64,000 nt of DNA from Magnetovibrio sp. (GTDB taxonomy: Bacteria > Pseudomonadota > Alphaproteobacteria > Rhodospirillales > Magnetovibrionaceae): assembly GCA_026196495.1 (NCBI GenBank), contig JAPHSY010000039.1, positions 22,592-86,591 on the forward strand, read 5' to 3'. Position numbers and translations under genes: made by a program. This document shows, piece after piece, positions 1 through 8,531 of the stretch; position 1 is the stretch's first letter; each line of letters begins with the position of its first letter. The notes beneath the pieces are model-generated. The model was not told where the DNA came from. It worked only from the letters and a program-made list of their open reading frames with translations, and made no database searches.

Positions 1-144
1 TCTTCCGTCTATCTCTGTTTTGGCCCGACTACAGCACTCAGCCGAACAATAAGCGTTCGCTAATATACACATTTTGTATTTTTAGGGACAGAAAATGCGC
101 TATTTTTGAATCACATTTATGCGGCTTCCTGAGAAAGAGACCCT

Positions 145-501
145 ATGAGCGATTCCATTCTCGAACTAACGGCACGCCTAACCAAGTTTCGCGATGACCG
201 TGACTGGCGACAATTTCACAGCCTGAAAGATTTGATCCAATCCGTCAGCATTGAATCCGGCGAACTGCTGGAACTCACCCAGTGGAAAGACACCCAGGCC
301 GTAGAGGATGCCACTTTGGACCCCGATTTCCGCACCCGTTTGAGCGAAGAAGTTGCCGACGTGTTTATCTATCTACTGCTGATTTCTGAGCGCGCAGGCA
401 TCGACATCATTGAAGAAGCACACCGAAAAATCGACAAAAACGACGCCAAATACCCGGTCGACAAAGCCAAGGGCAACGCCAAAAAATATACCGAACTGTA
501 G
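145..501 (+). CDS. MazG-like nucleotide pyrophosphohydrolase
   Basis: A 118-residue protein resembling the small all-alpha MazG/RS21-C6 NTP pyrophosphatases, which hydrolyse non-canonical or surplus (d)NTPs to NMP and pyrophosphate in the cytoplasm. The family metal-binding signature ExxE...ExxD is visible: E37 and E40 in IESGELLE, then E69 and D72 in EEVADVF. The length fits a single-domain member rather than two-domain MazG. The tail is lysine-rich. A purine-rich stretch precedes the ATG. It lies just upstream of the aldolase gene on the same strand with a 77-nt gap, so co-transcription is possible but not shown. The exact substrate cannot be read from sequence. Confidence 0.85.
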   Translation: MSDSILELTARLTKFRDDRDWRQFHSLKDLIQSVSIESGELLELTQWKDTQAVEDATLDPDFRTRLSEEVADVFIYLLLISERAGIDIIEEAHRKIDKNDAKYPVDKAKGNAKKYTEL

Positions 502-578
502 GGGCTGGATTTTTCCCAATTTCGAATTATCTCAAGTTTTGCTGCGGACCTCCCAAGAAGCAGCAAAGGACTTTGCAC

Positions 579-1748
579 ATGCCCATCGTCAATATGAAGG
601 ACATGCTCAATCATGCTTACACGCATGGTTATGCCGTTGGGGCGTTTGACGTTGTTAGCTTGGATTTCATCACGGGTGTAATGGACGCCGCCGAACGTAC
701 GAAGGCCCCGGTCATTCTTTCCCTGGCCGAATCCCACTTTGATTATTTCGATTTCGAACTTTTGATGGCCGCAGTTGAAAAAGCCGCCAAGCGTGCCTCT
801 GTGCCCGTCGCCATCCATCTGGATCATGGGGCCAGCCTGGAAACCGCCATCACCTCCATTCGTTTCGGATGCAATGGGGTGATGGTCGATGCATCCCACC
901 ATCCATTGGAACAAAACATCGCACGGACCCGTGCCGTTCGGAATATGGCCCAAGGTTGCGGGATTCCTGTCGAAGGTGAGCTCGGCTATGTCCCCGGTGT
1001 CGAAGGTGAAGACGCCGAGCGTCACCCAGGTGAAATCAGCTATACATCCGTCGAAGAAGCCAAAACCTTTGTGGAACGTACCGAGGTTGATTTTCTGGCC
1101 GTATCCATCGGCACCGTGCACGGGCGCATGAAGGGCACGCCAAAGCTCGATATTGATCGGCTCAAAGACATCAACGCAGCCCTCAGCATTCCCTTGGTTC
1201 TTCACGGCGGCACCGGATTGGCGGATGCCCAATACGCCAGCCTGATCGAAAACGGCATCGCCAAGATCAACTACTACACCGCCTTGGCTGATACGGCGGG
1301 GGACTGCATCGACAACAATGTCAAAGCCCAAACACGCGGTTACACCGGACAGGTCAAGGGCGTCGCAAATGCCATCGCCCAAGAAGCGGAGCGCTGCATC
1401 AAGCTTTGGGGCAGTGCGGGACGTGCGGACGCGGTCTTGGAAAAATCCACCCCTTGGAATCCGGTCGAACACCTAATCATCTACAACACCACAAATGCCG
1501 ATCCCGCCGATGATGTTGGCATGATCACCGAAGGTGAGCGTGTGCTGTCTCAAATCCCCGGTGTGCGACGCATCTATACGGGCACGGCAGTACAAGAAAA
1601 CGCGGGTTACAAGTACACGTGGCTGGTTCAGTTCTGTCATAAGGCCGTGATCGATAGCTACCGTGAACACCCCGACCATGTCGCCTTTGCCGATACACAC
1701 TTTCGCCCCATTGCGGGGGACCGGGTCAGTATCGATTATCAAACCTAG
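579..1748 (+). CDS. Class II ketose-bisphosphate aldolase fused to a C-terminal Dabb domain
   Basis: Residues 1-285 form a class II (zinc) aldolase of the Fba/GatY/KbaY superfamily, which reversibly joins DHAP to an aldehyde. Visible: catalytic D82 with zinc ligand H83 in AIHLDHG, E134 in VEGELG, zinc ligands H181 in IGTVHGR and H209 in LVLHGGTG, and a KINYYT phosphate-loop segment. The spacing looks closer to the GatY/KbaY branch than to CbbA, so fructose-1,6-bisphosphate is only one possible substrate. Residues about 297-387 read as a Dabb (stress-responsive A/B barrel) domain: VEHLIIYN, IPGVRRIYTG, YREHPDHVAFADTHFRPI. The usual family length is about 280-340 residues, so the extra 100 are unusual. 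The ATG at 579 is chosen over a TTG at 573 because AAAGGA lies 8 nt before it. Confidence 0.85.
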   Translation: MPIVNMKDMLNHAYTHGYAVGAFDVVSLDFITGVMDAAERTKAPVILSLAESHFDYFDFELLMAAVEKAAKRASVPVAIHLDHGASLETAITSIRFGCNGVMVDASHHPLEQNIARTRAVRNMAQGCGIPVEGELGYVPGVEGEDAERHPGEISYTSVEEAKTFVERTEVDFLAVSIGTVHGRMKGTPKLDIDRLKDINAALSIPLVLHGGTGLADAQYASLIENGIAKINYYTALADTAGDCIDNNVKAQTRGYTGQVKGVANAIAQEAERCIKLWGSAGRADAVLEKSTPWNPVEHLIIYNTTNADPADDVGMITEGERVLSQIPGVRRIYTGTAVQENAGYKYTWLVQFCHKAVIDSYREHPDHVAFADTHFRPIAGDRVSIDYQT

Positions 1749-1771
1749 CCAAAAATCTGGATACAAAAAAA

Positions 1772-1793
1772 GGGAGAGGCATAAGCCTCTCCC
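1772..1793. terminator. Bidirectional rho-independent terminator between aldolase gene and sat
   Basis: Perfect 9-bp stem GGGAGAGGC/GCCTCTCCC with a 4-nt loop. On the minus strand the stem is followed by seven T residues (AAAAAAA at 1765-1771 on plus), giving a strong terminator for sat. On the plus strand the tail is TTCTCATTTT, weaker but usable for the aldolase gene. The two genes converge here. Confidence 0.9.
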
Positions 1794-1819
1794 TTCTCAT
1801 TTTGTCAGCACTGATGCGC

Positions 1820-2995
1820 TTACAGGTTCTTATAGTATTCCTGCAAAACCGCAACCACTTCTGGGCGGGAGAATTCAGGCGGAATATCTTCACCCGCGCT
1901 GAGCATCTCACGCTGCTTGGTGCCGGAAATGGACACATGGTGTTCTTTGTCGTGCGGGCAGGTTTTGGCGGTCGCCATGCCCATGCACTTTTTGCAATAG
2001 AACGTGATGTCAATTTTCAGCGGTTGCGTTTCCAACGCACCGTCCCACAGCTTATCAAAGATGTGCTGTGCATCGAACGGACCGTAGTAATCACCAACAC
2101 CGGCGTGGTCACGACCAACGATCAGGTGAGAGCAGCCATAGTTTTGACGAATCAAAGCGTGGAACAAAGCTTCACGCGGACCGGCGTAACGCATTTCGAT
2201 CGGGTAACCCGCTTGGATCACGGTACCCTTCACGAAGTAGTTATCGATCATCGCTTGGATCGCTTTGGTGCGGGTTTCGGCAGGGATATCACCCGGCTTC
2301 AATGCGCCCAACACTTGGTGAATGTAAACACCGTCGCAGATTTCAACAGCGATCTTTGCGAGGTACTCGTGAGAGCGGTGCATCGGGTTACGCGTTTGGA
2401 ACGCAGCAACTTCGGACCAACCTTTATCAGCAAACTCGGCACGTGCATCAGCAGGACGTTGGTAGAGATCGCCGAACAAGCCCGGGAATTCACCTTCGTC
2501 GATCACGTTAACCGGACCGGCCAAACCAACATCACGCTGTTCGTTGACTTTTTGAACACCTGGGTGCTCGGGATCGGTGGTGGTGTAAACGTGTTGTGCT
2601 TCGAACGCTTTGTCTTCGGCGGACAGCGCGAACTTTTCGTTCACCGTCATGATCGCCATGACCAAGCCGTCTTCGTTCACCAAAGCCACTTCTTCACCGT
2701 CGCCGATGCTGTCAGCCAAAGCTTGATCAGCGGTGAGCGTTACGGGAATGGGCCAGAACAAGCCGCTGGCCAATTTCATATCTTTGCACACACCTTCCCA
2801 GTCGGCGCGGTTCATGAAACCGTCCAACGGAGTGTACGCACCCATGGACAACATCAGAACGTCTGACATTTCTTTGGAATTCATCGGAACCTGTTTGAGG
2901 TTCGCAGCGCGTGCGATTTCAGCGGCGCGTTCGGTTTCCGGAGCCAGAAGCGGCTTCAGACCTTGACCGCCATGCGGTTCAACCAATTGAGACAT
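1820..2995 (-). CDS. sat: Sulfate adenylyltransferase (ATP sulfurylase), homo-oligomeric Sat type
   Basis: Interconverts ATP plus sulfate with adenylylsulfate (APS) plus pyrophosphate. The 391-residue length fits the archaeal/dissimilatory-type Sat rather than the CysD/CysN heterodimer. Visible motifs: [10 protein letters not shown] at 200-209 (nucleotide-binding HxxH-type motif), GRDHAG at 294-299, and a cysteine cluster C334, C337, C346 with H348 that could bind zinc as in some bacterial Sats. In sulfur-oxidising bacteria this type often runs in reverse, making ATP from APS; direction here is inference, as no aprAB or cysH is in the window. AGAAGGAA lies just before the ATG. It ends at a strong terminator. 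Confidence 0.95.
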   Translation of the reverse strand: MSQLVEPHGGQGLKPLLAPETERAAEIARAANLKQVPMNSKEMSDVLMLSMGAYTPLDGFMNRADWEGVCKDMKLASGLFWPIPVTLTADQALADSIGDGEEVALVNEDGLVMAIMTVNEKFALSAEDKAFEAQHVYTTTDPEHPGVQKVNEQRDVGLAGPVNVIDEGEFPGLFGDLYQRPADARAEFADKGWSEVAAFQTRNPMHRSHEYLAKIAVEICDGVYIHQVLGALKPGDIPAETRTKAIQAMIDNYFVKGTVIQAGYPIEMRYAGPREALFHALIRQNYGCSHLIVGRDHAGVGDYYGPFDAQHIFDKLWDGALETQPLKIDITFYCKKCMGMATAKTCPHDKEHHVSISGTKQREMLSAGEDIPPEFSRPEVVAVLQEYYKNL

Positions 2996-3431
2996 TTTTA
3001 TTCCTTCTTACTCACCTGACGGCCGAGAATCCCCCCGGCCAAATGTGTGTCACGCGCTTTTTACCTTTTTACGCAAACTTTGTGAAGAATTATTTTAATA
3101 TACACAAAGTTGCAGTATTTAAGCGCCTCCCTATGAAGTCACGGTGCCGGGCACCGCCAAAAACAGCAATGATTTGCGAGGGTTAAGATTTTTGATATGC
3201 CGATGGAATACCGTGCCCATGGCACGTCCCATCCCCCTCTTTAGACTGGTTATAAGCCACAAAATTGCGTCTGCCTTAGTTTTAGCAAAACAAGTGGGAT
3301 ATCCGCCATCGAAAATTATAAAAATCGCATATATGGAGTTGCTGATATGAGGTGGGGCGCCCAGGCGCATCTTGAAAAAACGACAAAACAACGAATTGCG
3401 GAGCATCTGGAGTCTGAGTTTTTGTTTAATA
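2996..3431. other. Gene-poor stretch upstream of sat with two related hairpins
   Basis: This 436-nt stretch holds the sat upstream region and no convincing gene; the short frames have no ribosome site or recognisable product. Two inverted repeats share a GTGCC/GGCAC core: CGGTGCC-G-GGCACCG at 3142-3156 and CGTGCC-CAT-GGCACG at 3212-3226, 70 bp apart. They could be REP-like palindromes or ends of a lost element. The sequence becomes AT-richer toward 3300. Confidence 0.4.
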
Positions 3432-4187
3432 TCAAAATGGAATTTCATCATCCAGATCACCACCAGGCTTTATGTTCTTTACCGGGTTTTGATTATCTTT
3501 ACGTGGTGGAAGCAATACTGCAGGTGGCTCAACAAGCGGAAGTTTTCGATTCTCATCATCAAGTTCCTTTGCCTCGCCTACAACTTGCATCACATTCGTT
3601 GTTAATTTTTTTACCACATCATAAGAAGCCCACATGCTCCCTGGTACTGCTAAAATAGTAAATGCTATTTTCGTTACGTCCATGTAGCTTAAGCGATTTT
3701 TCTCAAGTGCAATTTCAAAGTCTATTAGTTTTTTATGTAGAGAAGCGCGCTTTGAATCAGGAAATTCTGCTTTATCAATTGCTGCTTTCAACTCGTTAAC
3801 ATAGACGCGGATTTTATCCTTTAGATTGGGAGGCACCTCGACTGAATCCCGTTTACCTCTTAGGCTGTTATTCACAAGAAGTTGGGTAATATAGTGGTCT
3901 AGGTCTGCTTTGAATTGCCTATGTTCTGCATAGTTATAACGTTCATATTGAGGTACCTCTGCACTAGCAAAGGGCTCAATTTTGTAAGACTTTGCTAACG
4001 CAGTAACCACGTTCATAAAATTGTATTGTGCTTCTTCGATCAAATAAGATTCTTCGCGTTCGTCCAATGTTTTTATGTAATCTGTTAAGCGTGTCTGCGC
4101 GGCATTAGCCAATTGCATAAATGCGATGGACGCATCTTCAGGTGCATCGTCCAGCTCATCCTGTGTAATAAGATCTAAAATATTCAT
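3432..4187 (-). CDS. Hypothetical protein with one predicted membrane segment
   Basis: I do not recognise this 251-residue protein. The N-terminal two thirds are charged and helical (aspartate/glutamate-rich start MNILDLITQDELDDAPED, then lysine/arginine-rich helices). One hydrophobic segment lies near residues 165-185 (TKIAFTILAVPGSMW). The C-terminal tail is proline- and charge-rich and ends DDEIPF, so it is probably a membrane-anchored protein with cytoplasmic parts. Base composition is AT-richer than the housekeeping neighbours and the ribosome site before the ATG is weak, which suggests an accessory gene gained by transfer. It stands alone between sat and a decayed YHS gene. Confidence 0.6.
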   Translation of the reverse strand: MNILDLITQDELDDAPEDASIAFMQLANAAQTRLTDYIKTLDEREESYLIEEAQYNFMNVVTALAKSYKIEPFASAEVPQYERYNYAEHRQFKADLDHYITQLLVNNSLRGKRDSVEVPPNLKDKIRVYVNELKAAIDKAEFPDSKRASLHKKLIDFEIALEKNRLSYMDVTKIAFTILAVPGSMWASYDVVKKLTTNVMQVVGEAKELDDENRKLPLVEPPAVLLPPRKDNQNPVKNIKPGGDLDDEIPF

Positions 4188-4330
4188 TGTATGAAGCTAT
4201 CTCTGAGAAAATGCACAAACACACTCTCCTAAAGCGAGAGATATGATCAAAAACTATAGCTTTTATTGAATTAAGGATAAACAGTCGTTTTAACCTCAGA
4301 CATTTAACAGAGTGAATGCAACAAACACCC

Positions 4331-4530
4331 TCACCGCCCCAAAACCCCAGGCCGACTCCCATTCCCCTTCTTAATGTTCCCGGGAATGTCCTCCAACCAC
4401 ATGGTGCGCACTGTTAAGGTATAGCGCTCCGCCCACAACAGCTCAGATTTCAGGACTCGTTGATGTGATGTAGCCTCCCTCACAGCCCAAGGGACATAGC
4501 TGCTGAGTTAGCCCCTTCAAACTTCTGTCT
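4331..4530 (-). pseudogene. Decayed copy of a YHS-domain gene (C-terminal part)
   Basis: Read on the minus strand, this stretch matches the C-terminal half of the intact YHS gene at 6309-6770. It encodes RTMWLEDIPGNIKKGN where the intact gene encodes RAMWLGDVPGNIAKGN, followed by a stop at 4331-4333. Upstream pieces match in other frames: VVGGALYLNS against IVGDKLYLNY, and YVPWAV against YCAWAV, so there are several indels. No start or signal peptide remains. It is a frameshifted remnant of a paralogue lying just upstream of the antiporter gene, while the intact copy lies just downstream of it. Confidence 0.8.
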
Positions 4531-4620
4531 TAAGGCGTGCGAACGCTTGTAAATTCAGCCTCTTCTGTATAGATAACGTTTATGTATTATTTTTATGGGG
4601 ATGGTCATTTTATGAACGCG

Positions 4621-4656
4621 GCCCCATGATACACTGACGTCAGTACACCCTGGGGC
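4621..4656 (+). promoter_or_regulatory. Nested palindrome just before the antiporter start codon
   Basis: The 12-bp perfect palindrome ACTGACGTCAGT (4633-4644) sits inside flanking arms GCCCCA (4621-4626) and TGGGGC (4651-4656). In RNA this could fold into a long two-part hairpin ending right at the ribosome site (GAGG, 4657-4660) of the TTG start at 4669. It could be a protein-binding site in DNA or a translation-controlling hairpin; neither is shown. Confidence 0.4.
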
Positions 4657-4668
4657 GAGGGCCACATA

Positions 4669-6285
4669 TTGGACTTTAACCTGATTTCAATTGATTACCG
4701 TGATCCGGCTTGGATCGCTGTGGCCTTTTTGTTTGGTTTATCGGTTCGCCAAATCAACCTGCCGCCGATGGTGGGTTTTTTGTTGGCCGGGTTCATGCTG
4801 CATCTTTTGGGGGCTGAAAACGATCAGTTTCTATTGGCCGTGGCCGATTTGGGCGTCACGCTGTTGCTGTTTACCATTGGCTTAAAACTACGCCTCAACA
4901 CCCTGATCCGGCCAGAAATCTGGGCCACCACCGGATTGCATATGGTCGCGATCATCGTGCTGACTGTCGCCCTGGTCTTGGCGTTGGGGTGGGCCGGGGT
5001 GTTGTTGTTTGATGGACTGGATTTTTCCAGTGCGTTGGTTTTGGCATTTGCCCTGTCGTTTTCCAGTACCGTTTTTGCGGTCAAGACATTGGAAGACCGC
5101 GGATCGTTAATGTCGCGTTACGGTCTTGTGGCCATCGGCGTTTTGATCATGCAAGACATCGCCGCCGTGGTGTTCCTGGCCATTTCTGTTGGCAAATTAC
5201 CATCCCTGTGGGCATTGGGGCTTTTGGCCTTAATCCCGATACGTCCATTGTTGGGTTATCTGATGCACGCCAGCGGTCATAAAGAATTGTTGACCGTGTT
5301 CGGATTTGTCGCAGCGTTGGGGGGCGCGGCACTGTTTGAAGTGGTCGGCATGAAGGGGGATTTAGGCGCATTGGTGATCGGGATCTTGCTCGCCAATCAT
5401 GAAAAAGCCAAACCACTTGCCAAAATTTTGATGAGCTTTAAGGACGTCTTCCTGGTTTGTTTCTTTTTGACCATCGGCCTTACCGGGCTACCGACATGGG
5501 AAACGGCATCGACGGCTCTTATTTTATTTATTTTGGTGCCGATCAAAATCGTACTGTTCATTTATCTGCTCACCCGGTTTCGTATGCGCGCACATGGGGC
5601 CACATTGGGGGGATTGGTTTTGGGCAACTATTCGGAATTTGGCCTCATCGTCGGGGCAATTGCCATCAGTTCCGGTTGGTTGGAACCCGAATGGCTGACG
5701 GTGATTGCCCTGTCCCTGACGGCATCATTCGTGTTTGCCTCCCCCATCAATGTTTATGCCGACGCAATCTATACCCGCTTTCATAACAGGCTCACGGCAC
5801 TGGAACGCAAAGAACGCCTTCCCGGGGATGAGGACATCAACCTGAGGGGGCATCGCATCCTCGTATTCGGCATGGGCCGTGTAGGACGGGCGGCTTATGA
5901 TGAAATGACCAGCCATGTTGAACACAAAATCATTGGCATTGATCTGGATGAAGTTGAGGTCCAACACAATATCGAAGCTGGACGCAATGTGGTTTTGGGC
6001 GATGCCACCAACCCGGAATTTTGGTCCCGGCTCATCACGCCACACCAAGAAATTGATATGATTCTACTGGCGATGCCGCATCACAACGCCAACCTCGATT
6101 CCGCCTTGCGTTTGCGTGAACGCGGCTACCAAGGCCCGATCATCGCCACGGCACTATTTCCATATCAAGAAGAGGAACTGAGGGAAAATGGCATAGATGA
6201 TGTGTTCAACATCTATGCCGAAGCGGGAAGCGGCGCTGTCACCCGCATGAAATTATTCATGGATGAGGCAAAACAAGAAAACTGA
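4669..6285 (+). CDS. Kef-type monovalent cation:proton antiporter (CPA2) with RCK/TrkA-N domain
   Basis: A 538-residue inner-membrane protein. Residues about 10-370 form the CPA2 exchanger domain with roughly a dozen hydrophobic helices, including the conserved MQDIAAVVF (Q162, D163). Residues about 394-520 form a cytoplasmic TrkA-N/RCK nucleotide-binding domain with the Rossmann glycine motif GMGRVG (401-406) and an acidic strand end IIGIDLD. It should exchange K+ or Na+ for H+, gated by NAD(H) or another ligand; the ion is not readable. It lacks the C-terminal extension of some KefC proteins. The start is TTG, with CGAGGG 7 nt upstream; no in-frame ATG fits. YHS genes flank it on the opposite strand. 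Confidence 0.87.
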   Translation: MDFNLISIDYRDPAWIAVAFLFGLSVRQINLPPMVGFLLAGFMLHLLGAENDQFLLAVADLGVTLLLFTIGLKLRLNTLIRPEIWATTGLHMVAIIVLTVALVLALGWAGVLLFDGLDFSSALVLAFALSFSSTVFAVKTLEDRGSLMSRYGLVAIGVLIMQDIAAVVFLAISVGKLPSLWALGLLALIPIRPLLGYLMHASGHKELLTVFGFVAALGGAALFEVVGMKGDLGALVIGILLANHEKAKPLAKILMSFKDVFLVCFFLTIGLTGLPTWETASTALILFILVPIKIVLFIYLLTRFRMRAHGATLGGLVLGNYSEFGLIVGAIAISSGWLEPEWLTVIALSLTASFVFASPINVYADAIYTRFHNRLTALERKERLPGDEDINLRGHRILVFGMGRVGRAAYDEMTSHVEHKIIGIDLDEVEVQHNIEAGRNVVLGDATNPEFWSRLITPHQEIDMILLAMPHHNANLDSALRLRERGYQGPIIATALFPYQEEELRENGIDDVFNIYAEAGSGAVTRMKLFMDEAKQEN

Positions 6286-6308
6286 TCCAAATATGTCTCT
6301 GGACATTT

Positions 6309-6770
6309 TTACTTCTTCAGAACGTTTGGCCAGTTGACATTGCCCTTGGCAATGTTGCCCGGAACATCCCCCAACCACATCGCACGCACATCTTTAGAAT
6401 AATTGAGATAGAGCTTATCGCCCACAATGGTCCAGGCTTCGGGGTCCGTTGAAGCCGTGTAGCCTTGTGATACCGCCCAGGCACAATAACCGCCAAATTG
6501 AGGGGCGTAAGCTTCGGGGGAGGACTTAAACATATCTAAGTTGGCTTGGGTGGAGAACTTCCAGGTGACACCGTTCCATTCATATTCAAAGTCACCCTTG
6601 CCTTTCACTGGGCGACCTTCTGTAAAGTAAGCAACAGGGTCATAGCCACTCACGGCCGTATTGGAAAACGTGCTGGTGTAGATCATATCCTTATCGGCAA
6701 GTGCGGGCGATACCATCGCAACAGTTAAACCGAACATGACGATAAAAATATAACGAAAGGCATAAGTCAT
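6309..6770 (-). CDS. Secreted YHS-domain protein
   Basis: A 153-residue protein with a clear signal peptide (MTYAFRYIFIVMFGLTVAMV..ALA, cleavage before DKD). The mature part is a YHS-like domain: SGYDPVAYF, then FEYEWNGVTWKFST, and PQFGGYCAWAVSQG with one cysteine. YHS domains are small, often metal-linked modules of unclear function; related secreted proteins occur widely in marine proteobacteria. The ATG at 6770 is preferred over one at 6803 because GAGGA lies about 6 nt upstream and the signal peptide then starts correctly. It converges with the antiporter gene 23 nt away. A decayed paralogue lies at 4331-4530. Confidence 0.85.
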   Translation of the reverse strand: MTYAFRYIFIVMFGLTVAMVSPALADKDMIYTSTFSNTAVSGYDPVAYFTEGRPVKGKGDFEYEWNGVTWKFSTQANLDMFKSSPEAYAPQFGGYCAWAVSQGYTASTDPEAWTIVGDKLYLNYSKDVRAMWLGDVPGNIAKGNVNWPNVLKK

Positions 6771-6809
6771 AGCAGTGTCCTCATAGATGTGCTCACTATT
6801 CACCTAAGC

Positions 6810-6843
6810 ATTGCCCCCCGCTTTTCAAGCTCAATTGCCCCCC
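6810..6843 (-). promoter_or_regulatory. Direct repeat upstream of the YHS gene
   Basis: The 10-mer ATTGCCCCCC occurs twice, at 6810-6819 and 6834-6843, 24 bp start to start, in the divergent region between the YHS gene and the beta-CASP gene. Spacing of a bit over two helical turns would suit paired protein sites, but chance low-complexity C runs are also possible. Confidence 0.25.
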
Positions 6844-6917
6844 ACAACCACAATCGAGTTTCGATTTACCCCTTTGCTTTCAAGGCGTAAACTAAAGGTA
6901 GATGTAGGGGGCCATTT

Positions 6918-8531
6918 ATGAACAAGACACGCAACAAAAATATTGAATGCAAGTTCTTAGGCGCTGCCGGAACGGTGACGGGGTCGTGTTATTTGATCAC
7001 CCATCCGGGCGGCAAGTTCTTGGTTGATTGCGGCTTGTTTCAGGGCTCTAAATCCGTACGTGCGTTAAACTATCCGGCCTTTTCATTCCAACCCAGTGAA
7101 ATTGATTTTGTCGTCCTTACCCACGCCCATGTGGACCATTCGGGTTTGGTGCCGAAGTTGGTAAAATCCGGGTTTCAAAATAAGGTCTACGCAACCGAAG
7201 GCACCCGTGATTTGCTCACCTATATGCTGCCCGATAGCGGCTACATTCACGAAACCGAAGTACGTCGCCTCAACCGTCGCAACCTGCGGCGCGGCATCGC
7301 AACGGTGGAACCGATCTACACCAAATCCGACGGCGAACGCGCAATTGAATTCATTCACACTCAGCCCTACGCTAAACAATTCGAAGCCGCCCCCGGTGTG
7401 CAAGTTCGGTTTTGGAATGCCGGGCATATTTTGGGATCGGCCTCGGTCGAAGTGATTGTTGAAACCGATGACGGACCGGTAAAGTTGGTGTTTTCCGGTG
7501 ACATCGGCCCCGACGAAAAAGCTTTCCACCCCATACCCGAAAGCCCCACCGATATCGATTACCTGTTTGTCGAAAGTACCTATGGGGATCGCGAACGCAC
7601 CGATATAACCTTGGAAGAACGCCGCGAAGTATTGAAGCGTGAAATCCTCGACGGACTGAACGCTGGCGGCAACGTATTGATCCCGGCCTTTGCAGTCGAG
7701 CGCACGCAAGAGCTGCTTTACGACATCGGCTTGTTATTGGATGACAAAGATTTACCACCTGTGTCGGTCTATCTTGACAGCCCGTTGGCCATTCGCGCCA
7801 CCGAAGTCTTTGAAAGCCATGCAGCAAACTTAAACGACGTATCGGCACGCGGTGGATTGTTCAGAAATCCCCGCTTTAATTTCGTCAACCGTGCCGAAGA
7901 CAGCATGGCGCTGGACCGCATCACATCCGGTGCCATCATCATCGCCGCCAGCGGCATGTGCGATGCCGGACGCATTCGCTATCATTTGAAATCAAACCTC
8001 TGGCGGCCCCAGGCGACCGTATTGTTTGTGGGCTATCAAGCCCCGGGAAGTTTGGGTGCAACGCTTCTCAACGGCAACAACAGTGTACGCATTCATGGGC
8101 GCGAGATTTCCGTGAAGGCCCGTATACGCCGGATCGACAATTATTCCGCCCATGCCGATCAGAAAGAGCTGATCAACTGGGTCACCGCACGCCTACCCAT
8201 CAAACGCGGTATCTTCATCACCCACGGTGAAGACATGGCACGGGCCACCATGCGCGATCACCTCATCGCGCATGGTTGCAAACCCAAACATCTGTTTATT
8301 CCCAAGCTGGATGAAACCTTTGTGCTGAGCCTCAAAGGCAAAGTGAAGCATTCGCTCATCAACCCGCGGATCGAACAAGAAGACACCATGTGCCGTGATT
8401 GGCACAACGACTATGCCTCGTTCTTGGTCAACCTGTCGGAAACTTTGCGCACCCGCGAAACGGATGTTGAACGTCACAAGGCGTTGAGCAAACTTCGCAA
8501 TATTTTGGATAAGATAGAGGCTGGACCCTAA
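6918..8531 (+). CDS. Metallo-beta-lactamase/beta-CASP family hydrolase (RNase-like)
   Basis: A 537-residue cytoplasmic protein of the CPSF73/Ysh1-like beta-CASP group, typically RNA endo/exonucleases. The zinc site HAHVDHSG is visible (H69, H71, D73, H74), followed by the MBL-fold segments VRFWNAGHILGSASVEV and FSGDIGP. The beta-CASP part carries ESTYGDRERT, GNVLIPAFAVERTQEL and YLDSPLA, then the Zn-dependent hydrolase tail with SGMCDAGRIRYHL and DNYSAHADQKEL (RMMBL). About 70 residues beyond the RMMBL domain have no assignment. GTAGGGGG precedes the ATG. The stop overlaps the stop of the convergent NfeD gene by 4 nt. Substrate is unknown; RNA is inference from the family. Confidence 0.88.
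   Translation: MNKTRNKNIECKFLGAAGTVTGSCYLITHPGGKFLVDCGLFQGSKSVRALNYPAFSFQPSEIDFVVLTHAHVDHSGLVPKLVKSGFQNKVYATEGTRDLLTYMLPDSGYIHETEVRRLNRRNLRRGIATVEPIYTKSDGERAIEFIHTQPYAKQFEAAPGVQVRFWNAGHILGSASVEVIVETDDGPVKLVFSGDIGPDEKAFHPIPESPTDIDYLFVESTYGDRERTDITLEERREVLKREILDGLNAGGNVLIPAFAVERTQELLYDIGLLLDDKDLPPVSVYLDSPLAIRATEVFESHAANLNDVSARGGLFRNPRFNFVNRAEDSMALDRITSGAIIIAASGMCDAGRIRYHLKSNLWRPQATVLFVGYQAPGSLGATLLNGNNSVRIHGREISVKARIRRIDNYSAHADQKELINWVTARLPIKRGIFITHGEDMARATMRDHLIAHGCKPKHLFIPKLDETFVLSLKGKVKHSLINPRIEQEDTMCRDWHNDYASFLVNLSETLRTRETDVERHKALSKLRNILDKIEAGP

Noticed and set aside
369..1472. Long minus-strand frame of 367 codons opposite the aldolase gene
   Set aside because: It is the antisense shadow of the aldolase and MazG genes; no ribosome site and no recognisable protein.
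1802..2866. Long plus-strand frame of 354 codons opposite sat
   Set aside because: Antisense shadow of a clear sat gene; the composition matches a shadow frame and it starts inside the terminator region.
3131..3463. Minus-strand frame of 110 codons upstream of sat, suspected transposase relic
   Set aside because: The residues do not match a transposase family that I can name, and the frame overlaps the 3' end of the gene at 3432.
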